This document shows positions 1-5,061 of a DNA stretch of 16,972 bases, piece after piece. Every line of letters starts with the position of its first letter. Within the stretch, counting starts at the first letter, position 1. A program made the position numbers and the translations under genes. Below the pieces are notes generated by a model. That model made no database searches. It saw only the letters and a program-made list of their open reading frames with translations, and was not told where the DNA came from. This stretch comes from Actinomycetes bacterium (lineage in GTDB: Bacteria; Actinomycetota; Acidimicrobiia; Acidimicrobiales; Microtrichaceae). The stretch covers positions 1 through 16,972 of the forward strand of contig JAEYSR010000095.1 of NCBI GenBank assembly GCA_023434535.1, read 5' to 3'.

Positions 1-1
1 A

Positions 2-40
2 CCTGACACCGACCCCGGCCTGACACCGACCCCGGCCTGG
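2..40. repeat. 17-bp tandem repeat, two copies plus a stub
   Basis: The unit CCTGACACCGACCCCGG occupies 2-18 and 19-35 without a mismatch, and its first four bases start again at 36. The array touches the left edge, so it may have more copies outside the window. It lies in non-coding sequence upstream of amt. I see no gene in 1-98. Confidence 0.8.
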
Positions 41-98
41 CCTGCGACAACGGCCGCCCCCCCCTTTCCGCAGCGCCCCACGGCGAGCGGTCCGCGCT

Positions 99-128
99 CG
101 GAAACACTGCGGAAACAGAACGGAAGCG
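99..128 (+). promoter_or_regulatory. Three direct half-sites at 11-bp spacing upstream of amt (GlnR-like operator)
   Basis: CGGAAACA begins at 99 and again at 110, and CGGAAGCG follows at 121. The cores GAAAC (101-105), GAAAC (112-116) and GAAGC (123-127) are therefore separated by exactly 6 nt each. Direct repeats of 5 bp plus 6 bp are the known form of actinobacterial GlnR boxes (an OmpR-family nitrogen regulator), and amt genes are classical GlnR targets. The match to GlnR is inferred from spacing, the GAAAC core and the target gene; the GTnAC half of the consensus is not obvious. Confidence 0.5.
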
Positions 129-133
129 CCTCC

Positions 134-162
134 TTCATGTTGGGCTAATGCCTCCGTAATGT
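134..162 (+). promoter_or_regulatory. Putative amt promoter
   Basis: TAATGT at 157-162 fits the actinobacterial TAnnnT -10 pattern. A weak -35 (TTCATG, 134-139) sits 17 nt upstream, directly after the repeated GAAAC operator, as expected for an activator-dependent promoter. An overlapping alternative -10 is TAATGC at 146-151. The implied 5' leader is only about 15 nt. Confidence 0.4.
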
Positions 163-183
163 CTCCTTCCTACGTTGCCCGGC

Positions 184-1758
184 ATGACACGAACACGACT
201 CCAACGTTTCAAGGACCCGGGCACCCGTCGGGCGTTCGGACTGATCCTCACCGGCAAGATGCTGGGGATCGTCGCCCTCCTGGCGATCATCAAGGCACTC
301 GGATCGATCTTCGGCGCCGAGGCGGGGGCATCAGCGCTCTCCCACGCCGCCGTGTCCGCCGCCGACACCGTGAGCCCGATCAACACCGTCTGGGTGCTGG
401 TCACGGCGTTCCTCGTGTTCTTCATGCAGGCCGGGTTCATGGCGCTCGAAGCGGGTTTCGCCCGGTCCCGTGAAGCCGTGAACGTGCTCATGGAGTGCGT
501 GTTCGACACCTGCCTGTGCGGCCTGCTGTTCTGGGCGATCGGCTTCGCCTTCATGTTCGGCGAGGGCAACGGGCTGATCGGCCACCAGTTCTTCTTCCTC
601 AGCGGCGCCACCCCCGCGTACGGCACGACCGGCGTGGCCTTCCTGGCGTTCTGGCTCTTCCAGCTGGCCTTCGCCGACACCGCCTCGACCATCACCTCCG
701 GCGCCATGGTCGGTCGCACCAGCTTCAAGGGCGACATCCTCTACTCGGTCGCCGTCTCCGGGTTCCTGTACCCGATCTTCGGCCACTGGGTGTGGGGTCC
801 GGGCGGCTGGCTCGGCAACACCATGGGCTGGTTCCACGGCCTGGTCCCCGACGGCACCGTCTTCCGCGACTTCGCCGGTTCGACCGTCGTCCACACCGTC
901 GGCGGCGTGATCGCCCTCATGGGCGCCATCGCCCTCGGCCCGCGCCTCGGACGCAAGTTCGCCCGTGACGGCGGAGGCCTCTTCCCGCCGCACGACCTGG
1001 TCATGGCGTCGATCGGCGCCGTCATCCTCTGGTTCGGCTGGTACGGGTTCAACCCCGGCTCGACGCTGTCGGCGATGGACTGGGAGGGCATCGGCCGGGT
1101 CGCGGCGAACACCACGCTGGCGGCGTGCGCCGGCGGCATGGTGGCCGTGCTGTTCGTCTACCCCCGCTCCAAGAAGTGGGACCTGGGGATGTCGCTCAAC
1201 GGGTTCCTCGGCGGCCTCGTGGCCATCACCGCTCCGTGCTACTGGGTCAACCCGCTCGGAGCCGTCATCATCGGCGCCCTCGCCGGCATCATCGTCCCGC
1301 TCGGGGTCGACCTGCTGGAGCACCTGCGCATCGACGACCCGATCGGCGCAGTGCCGGTGCACATGATCTGCGGCATCTTCGGGACGCTGGCGGTCGGCCT
1401 GTTCGCCACCGGCAAGTACGGCATCCCGACTCCAGAGGGAGCGGACAACTCCGCCCCCATCACCGGACTCTTCTACGGCGGAGGGGCCGGCCAGCTGATC
1501 GCCCAGATCATCGGCAGCCTGTCCTGCCTGGTCGTCGTCGGGGGGCTCGCCTTCGTCCTCATGAAGTCGCTCAGGCTGATCCCCGGCTCCTGGAACCTGC
1601 GGCTCAGCAGGGACGAGGAGCTCGAGGGCATCGACGTCGTCGAGCACGGTCTGCCCCCGTACCACCTCGAGTCGGGTGCCGGCGTCATCTACATCACGCC
1701 GACCAGCCCCAACTTCGACAAGGAGACCGTCCCCACCGGCGCCGCAGAGAAGGTCTGA
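184..1758 (+). CDS. amt: Ammonium transporter (Amt family)
   Basis: This is an integral membrane channel for ammonium uptake, expected to be a trimer. The Amt signature DFAGSTVVHTVGG is present. The twin pore histidines are H237 (in VVHTVGG) and H393 (in VHMICGIFG), 156 residues apart, close to the spacing in E. coli AmtB. FGWYGFNPGSTLS and the phenylalanine-gate region FQLAFADT are also intact. The C-terminal tail keeps an EHGLPPYHLE segment, equivalent to the HG..AY tail used in gating. At 524 residues it is longer than AmtB, because of an extra hydrophobic N-terminal segment (about residues 18-42) and a C-terminal tail. I chose ATG 184; TTG 175 in the same frame is possible, and neither has a clear Shine-Dalgarno. 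No glnK follows, so it appears monocistronic, flanked by a GlnR-like site and two hairpins. Confidence 0.93.
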   Translation: MTRTRLQRFKDPGTRRAFGLILTGKMLGIVALLAIIKALGSIFGAEAGASALSHAAVSAADTVSPINTVWVLVTAFLVFFMQAGFMALEAGFARSREAVNVLMECVFDTCLCGLLFWAIGFAFMFGEGNGLIGHQFFFLSGATPAYGTTGVAFLAFWLFQLAFADTASTITSGAMVGRTSFKGDILYSVAVSGFLYPIFGHWVWGPGGWLGNTMGWFHGLVPDGTVFRDFAGSTVVHTVGGVIALMGAIALGPRLGRKFARDGGGLFPPHDLVMASIGAVILWFGWYGFNPGSTLSAMDWEGIGRVAANTTLAACAGGMVAVLFVYPRSKKWDLGMSLNGFLGGLVAITAPCYWVNPLGAVIIGALAGIIVPLGVDLLEHLRIDDPIGAVPVHMICGIFGTLAVGLFATGKYGIPTPEGADNSAPITGLFYGGGAGQLIAQIIGSLSCLVVVGGLAFVLMKSLRLIPGSWNLRLSRDEELEGIDVVEHGLPPYHLESGAGVIYITPTSPNFDKETVPTGAAEKV

Positions 1759-1800
1759 CCGCCCGGTCCGGCCTCCCGATGGTCGGACCAGCACATCGCA

Positions 1801-1834
1801 GTGGGGACGGGCCACGGCCCAGGCCCGTCCCCAC
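1801..1834 (+). terminator. Hairpin 1 after amt
   Basis: GTGGGGACGGGCC (1801-1813) and GGCCCGTCCCCAC (1822-1834) form a perfect 13-bp stem with an 8-nt loop, 42 nt after the amt stop. There is no T tract, which is common for GC-rich actinobacterial terminators. Confidence 0.65.
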
Positions 1835-1859
1835 GCGACACCCGACCGACCGACGGTCC

Positions 1860-1894
1860 CGATTCGTCCCACCCGTCACGGGTGGGACGAATCG
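1860..1894 (+). terminator. Hairpin 2 after amt
   Basis: A perfect 16-bp stem with a 3-nt loop (TCA, 1876-1878): left arm 1860-1875 (CGATTCGTCCCACCCG), right arm 1879-1894. It lies between hairpin 1 and the kdp operator, and probably insulates kdp from amt read-through. No T tract follows. Confidence 0.65.
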
Positions 1895-1922
1895 CGTCCG
1901 GACCACGACGTGCACCGCCCGC

Positions 1923-1963
1923 GTCAAGCGTCGCTGCGGCGGCGTTCAGATCGCGTCAAGACC
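1923..1963 (+). promoter_or_regulatory. Three-half-site direct-repeat operator of the kdp operon (candidate KdpE box)
   Basis: Half-sites GTCAAGC (1923-1929), GTTCAGA (1944-1950) and GTCAAGA (1955-1961) point the same way, with start-to-start spacings of 21 and 11 bp. The 11-bp direct repeat is typical of OmpR/PhoB-family regulators, which include KdpE. The site ends 1 nt before the -35 box. Positions 1944-1963 match 18 of 20 bases with a site in front of the minus-strand gene at 11461-11805, where both spacings recur. Assignment to KdpE is inference. Confidence 0.6.
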
Positions 1964-1964
1964 G

Positions 1965-1993
1965 CTGACACCCTGGAGAAGCGGGCGTATGAC
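1965..1993 (+). promoter_or_regulatory. kdp operon promoter, probably giving a leaderless mRNA
   Basis: CTGACA (1965-1970; 5 of 6 to TTGACA) and TATGAC (1988-1993) are separated by 17 nt. Six nt later comes the GTG at 2000, where transcription would start, so the first cistron is probably translated without a leader. The operator abuts the -35 element, the usual position for an OmpR-family activator. Confidence 0.55.
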
Positions 1994-1999
1994 GGTCCC

Positions 2000-2815
2000 G
2001 TGGAACGGGATCGCAACGGACTCGCAGCAGCGCTCGGATCGATCGTGGTCCTCGCCGCGGCTCTCGCCATGGCGCCGGCCCGGGACGTGCTCGGCCTGGC
2101 GAACGTCGCTCTGCTGCTCACCTTGGTCGTGGTCGGCGCGGCGGCGATCGGTGGACGCATCGCGGGAGTGACCACCGCGATCGTCGGCGCTCTCGGCTTC
2201 AACGCCATCCACACCCGGCCCTACGGCACGCTCCGGATCGATCGGCCGGCCGACGTCCTCACCTGCGGACTCATGGTCGTCGTCGGCGTGTCCGTGGGCC
2301 TTTTGGCGTCGCGGTCCGACGAGCGGGGACGTCGGGAGCGCAGCGAGCGCGCCGGGGTGCACCAGCTCGGGCTCCTGTCCGACCTGGTGGCGGCGGGGGC
2401 GCCGGCCGACGTGCTGGTCGACCGGACCGCCGAGTGCCTGGTGCGCCAGCTCGGCCTGTCGGGCACCCGGTTCGTCTGGGGCGACGGGTCCGATCTCCAT
2501 CCCGCTGCGCCCGGGAGGGACCTCCCTCCCGACCTGGACCGCACCGGGGCGATCCCGGGCGCGCTCCGCCACGCCGCAGGCGGCGGCTTCCTGCTGCCCG
2601 ACGAGGGAGCGTCGCTGCCGGTCATCGGGCGCGATGGCACCACCCTCGGCCGGTTCGTGCTGGAGCCGACGCCGGGCCACGGCGTCCGCCTGGAGGACCG
2701 GGAGCTGGCGGTCCTCGCCACCGACCTGATCGCCCCCGCACTCGCCGCCGCCGGGTCGCCCCGGACCCGCCCGAACGACTCCCCGACCCCCGACAAGAGA
2801 GGTACCTCCCGATGA
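2000..2815 (+). CDS. Freestanding KdpD-like DUF4118 membrane + GAF-like protein (no kinase)
   Basis: The protein has 271 residues. The first 105 or so form four hydrophobic segments (about 8-26, 31-49, 53-70, 83-102). They include FNAIHTRPYGTLRI, the counterpart of NLLFVPPYGTLTV in the membrane domain of KdpD encoded downstream. A charged linker (SRSDERGRRERSER) leads into a GAF-like cytoplasmic domain (about 115-260). There is no HisKA histidine, no ATPase domain, and no N-terminal KdpD/Usp part. It therefore looks like the sensory core of KdpD without input ATPase or kinase. It is the first cistron of the operon, and its stop overlaps the next start (ATGA, 2812-2815). I chose GTG 2000 because it is the in-frame start just before the first helix and 6 nt after a -10 box. 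The role is unknown; modulating KdpD by pairing, or sensing K+/turgor, is a guess. Confidence 0.8.
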   Translation: MERDRNGLAAALGSIVVLAAALAMAPARDVLGLANVALLLTLVVVGAAAIGGRIAGVTTAIVGALGFNAIHTRPYGTLRIDRPADVLTCGLMVVVGVSVGLLASRSDERGRRERSERAGVHQLGLLSDLVAAGAPADVLVDRTAECLVRQLGLSGTRFVWGDGSDLHPAAPGRDLPPDLDRTGAIPGALRHAAGGGFLLPDEGASLPVIGRDGTTLGRFVLEPTPGHGVRLEDRELAVLATDLIAPALAAAGSPRTRPNDSPTPDKRGTSR

Positions 2816-2997
2816 ACGACCTCATCGTCATCGCCCTGACCATCGTCTTCTTCGCCATCGCTGTGTCCTACGTGGCGCTGTGCGACCGGATCATCGGCCC
2901 CGACCCGGAGCCGATGCCCGACGGTGGCGGGTCGGTCGAGACCTCCGACGACGGCGACGTCCGCGTCGACGCGACCGTCGAGCCGGTGACGCGGTGA
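2812..2997 (+). CDS. Small single-helix membrane protein of the kdp operon
   Basis: A 61-residue protein with an N-terminal helix (about residues 3-22) followed by YVALCDRIIG, and then a polar, acidic tail (residues 30-61) that looks disordered. It overlaps the previous gene by ATGA (2812-2815) and kdpF by GTGA (2994-2997), so translation is likely coupled. A purine-rich GAGAGG lies about 9 nt before the ATG. From memory, short proteins ending their helix with a similar Y-V-x-x-C-D-R motif occur just before kdpF/kdpA in other bacteria; I cannot verify that here. By size and place it could be an accessory subunit or stabiliser of the Kdp pump, like KdpF. Confidence 0.75.
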   Translation: MNDLIVIALTIVFFAIAVSYVALCDRIIGPDPEPMPDGGGSVETSDDGDVRVDATVEPVTR

Positions 2998-3113
2998 CCG
3001 GCCTCCTCACGCCGCTCCTGGCGGTGCAGTGGACCGACGCCGTCGGCCTGGTCCTCGCCGTCCTCCTCGTCGTCTACCTGGTGATCGTGCTGATCGCCCC
3101 GGAGAAGTTCTGA
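2994..3113 (+). CDS. kdpF: KdpF, small subunit of the K+-transporting ATPase
   Basis: This 39-residue peptide is one transmembrane helix (about residues 15-34, VGLVLAVLLVVYLVIVLIAP) ending in the family's PEKF tail. KdpF binds KdpA and stabilises the KdpFABC complex in the membrane. The GTG start at 2994 lies inside the stop of the preceding gene (GTGA). Its own stop shares one base with the kdpA ATG (TGATG, 3111-3115). A longer in-frame extension upstream is arginine-rich shadow sequence and was not used. Confidence 0.85.
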   Translation: MTGLLTPLLAVQWTDAVGLVLAVLLVVYLVIVLIAPEKF

Positions 3114-4954
3114 TGACCGCCGCAGGCATCGTCCAACTCGTCGTGCTCCTGGTGCTGCTGGCCGTGTCGGTCCCGGCACTGGCCCGCTACATGACCCGGG
3201 TCTACGCGACCGACCCCGCCGACTCCGCCACGTCCACCGACGGCACGGGCCCCGACGACGGCACACGCGCCGACGACGACACCGGCGCACCGGAGCGCCG
3301 GGCGCCGTTCCAGGACCGGTTCTTCGGACCGATCGAGCGCGTCGTGTACCGCATCCTGCGGATCGACCCCGAGCGTGAGCAGCGTTGGAACGTCTACGCC
3401 ATCTCCCTCCTGGCCTTCTCGGTCGTCAGCCTGCTGGTGGTCTACCTGTTCTCGAGGCTCCAGGGCTCGTTGCCGTTCAACCCGACGGACCGGCCCGACG
3501 TCGAGGCGTTCGGCGCGTGGAACGCAGCCGTGAGCTTCATGACCAACACCAACTGGCAGTGGTACTCGGGCGAGCAGGTGATGAGCCACCTCACCCAGAT
3601 GGTGGCGCTGACGGTCCAGAACTTCGTGTCCGCAGCCGCCGGCATGGCGATCGCCGTGGCGATCATCCGCGGCATGGCCCGTCGCAAGGGCCGCACCCTC
3701 GGCAACTTCTGGGTCGACCTCGTGCGCACGACGGTCCGCATCCTGATCCCGATCGCGTTCGTCGGAGCCATCGCCCTGTCCGCCACCGGCGTGATCCAGA
3801 ACCTGCACGGCGACACCGCGGCGACCACCAAGGACGCCCAGGTGACGCTGGACGCGAACGGGAACGCAGGACCCAGCACCGACGTGCAGCAGATCCCCGG
3901 CGGACCGGTCGCCTCGCAGCTGTCGATCAAGCAGCTCGGATCCAACGGCGGCGGGTTCTTCAACGCCAACTCGTCGCACCCGTTCGAGAACCCCAACGGG
4001 TGGTCGAACATGCTCGAGCTCTACTTCATCCTCCTGGTGCCCCTGGCCTTCCCCCTGATGTTCGGGCGCATGGTCGGCTCCCGACGGCAGGGCACTGTCC
4101 TCCTGGCGGTGATGGTCGTGCTCTGGTTGACGGTCAACGTGTTCACCGCCTTCCTTGAGGTGGGCGGCAACCCCGAGCTCACCGGGTTGGGCGTCGACCA
4201 GGCGGCGTCGTCGACCCTCGTCGGGGGCAACCTCGAGGGCAAGGACACCCGCTTCGGACCGACCACGTGCGCCACCTGGGCCGCCGCGACCACCGGGACG
4301 TCCAACGGGTCGGTCAACTGCATGCACGAGTCGATGACGCCCATGGGCGGCGGCCTGCCGATGCTGCACATGATGCTCGGCGAGGTCAGCCCCGGGGGCG
4401 TCGGCGTCGGCCTGATGGGGATGCTCATCAACGCCCTGCTGGCGGTGTTCATCGCCGGCCTGATGGTCGGCCGCACCCCCGAGTACCTCGGCAAGAAGAT
4501 CCAGGCCGCGGAGATGAAGCTGGTCGTCCTGTACATCGTCGCCATGCCGGTGGGCGTGCTCGTGTTCGCCGCCCTCAGCGTGGTCCTGCCCTCGGCGCTG
4601 GGCTCGATGCTCAACTCCGGACCGCACGGGCTCTCCGAGGCGCTCTACAACTACGCGTCGGCGGCCAACAACAACGGCTCGGCCTTCGCCGGGATGAGCA
4701 CCGGCACCGACTGGTACACGCTCACCCAGGGCGTGGCCATGCTGATCGGTCGGTTCTTCCTGATCATCCCGGCGCTCGCCATCGGCGGGTCGCTGGTCCG
4801 CAAGAACAAGACCCCCGTCACGGCGGGCACCTTCCCGACGGACACACCCCTGTTCGCCGGACTCCTGCTCGGCGTCATCATCATCGTCGCCGGGCTGACG
4901 TTCTTCCCGGCGCTGGCGCTGGGCCCGATCGTCGAGCAGCTCGGCCTGTCATGA
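3113..4954 (+). CDS. kdpA: KdpA, K+-translocating channel-like subunit
   Basis: KdpA binds and conducts K+ in the KdpFABC pump. Pore-loop motifs are visible in order: TNTNWQWYSGE, SNGGGFFNANSSHPFENP, TSNGSVN, and NNNGSAFAG near the C-terminus. At 613 residues it is longer than E. coli KdpA (557). Part of the excess is an Asp/Thr-rich insert at about residues 34-60, in the loop after the first helix. Its only two cysteines, C386 and C403, flank the third pore loop. ATG 3113 overlaps the kdpF stop and is preceded by GGAG (3101-3104). The stop overlaps the ATG of a linker ORF (ATGA, 4951-4954). Confidence 0.97.
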   Translation: MTAAGIVQLVVLLVLLAVSVPALARYMTRVYATDPADSATSTDGTGPDDGTRADDDTGAPERRAPFQDRFFGPIERVVYRILRIDPEREQRWNVYAISLLAFSVVSLLVVYLFSRLQGSLPFNPTDRPDVEAFGAWNAAVSFMTNTNWQWYSGEQVMSHLTQMVALTVQNFVSAAAGMAIAVAIIRGMARRKGRTLGNFWVDLVRTTVRILIPIAFVGAIALSATGVIQNLHGDTAATTKDAQVTLDANGNAGPSTDVQQIPGGPVASQLSIKQLGSNGGGFFNANSSHPFENPNGWSNMLELYFILLVPLAFPLMFGRMVGSRRQGTVLLAVMVVLWLTVNVFTAFLEVGGNPELTGLGVDQAASSTLVGGNLEGKDTRFGPTTCATWAAATTGTSNGSVNCMHESMTPMGGGLPMLHMMLGEVSPGGVGVGLMGMLINALLAVFIAGLMVGRTPEYLGKKIQAAEMKLVVLYIVAMPVGVLVFAALSVVLPSALGSMLNSGPHGLSEALYNYASAANNNGSAFAGMSTGTDWYTLTQGVAMLIGRFFLIIPALAIGGSLVRKNKTPVTAGTFPTDTPLFAGLLLGVIIIVAGLTFFPALALGPIVEQLGLS

Positions 4955-5061
4955 GGCCGTCTCTCATGTGGCCGTCCGCCACTCGCCCCGGCCCCCACTC
5001 CCCCACCTCGCACGCACCCACCTCGCACGCACCCACCTCGCAGCAGCGGAGGACCGCATGA
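4951..5061 (+). CDS. 36-codon linker ORF coupling kdpA to kdpB
   Basis: The ATG at 4951 overlaps the kdpA stop (ATGA, 4951-4954) and the TGA at 5059-5061 overlaps the kdpB ATG (ATGA, 5058-5061). The peptide starts MRPSLMWPSA, contains two HAPTS repeats and ends QQRRTA. It is hydrophilic, low in complexity and resembles no family I know. Ribosomes finishing kdpA could pass through it to kdpB, so its job may be translational coupling rather than making a functional peptide. It could also be chance in GC-rich DNA; the two exact 4-nt overlaps are the only support. Confidence 0.35.
   Translation: MRPSLMWPSATRPGPHSPTSHAPTSHAPTSQQRRTA
5005..5042 (+). repeat. 15-bp tandem repeat in the kdpA-kdpB spacer
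   Basis: ACCTCGCACGCACCC occurs at 5005-5019 and 5020-5034, followed by a partial copy ACCTCGCA at 5035-5042. The unit is five codons long, so gain or loss of a copy would not shift any reading frame through the spacer. It ends just before the kdpB ribosome-binding site. Confidence 0.9.
5048..5053 (+). promoter_or_regulatory. kdpB ribosome-binding site (decides the start)
   Basis: GGAGGA lies 4 nt before ATG 5058. It favours that start over the in-frame GTG at 4968, which would add 30 residues made of repeat-encoded LARTH units absent from KdpB proteins. Confidence 0.75.

Noticed and set aside
331..1872. A minus-strand open frame of 513 codons over amt
   Set aside because: It is a shadow of amt, with composition typical of the reverse complement of GC-rich coding DNA.
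1676..1999. N-terminal extension of the DUF4118 protein into the amt gene
   Set aside because: It would overlap the end of amt, cross two hairpins and the promoter, and its sequence is not protein-like.
2513..2530. Inverted repeat GGGAGGGA-CC-TCCCTCCC
   Set aside because: It lies inside the DUF4118 coding region and needs a 2-nt loop. It is probably a by-product of codon choice, not a regulatory element.
4968..5057. N-terminal extension of KdpB from GTG 4968
   Set aside because: The extension is made of repeat-encoded residues, has no counterpart in KdpB, and a strong GGAGGA sits right before ATG 5058.
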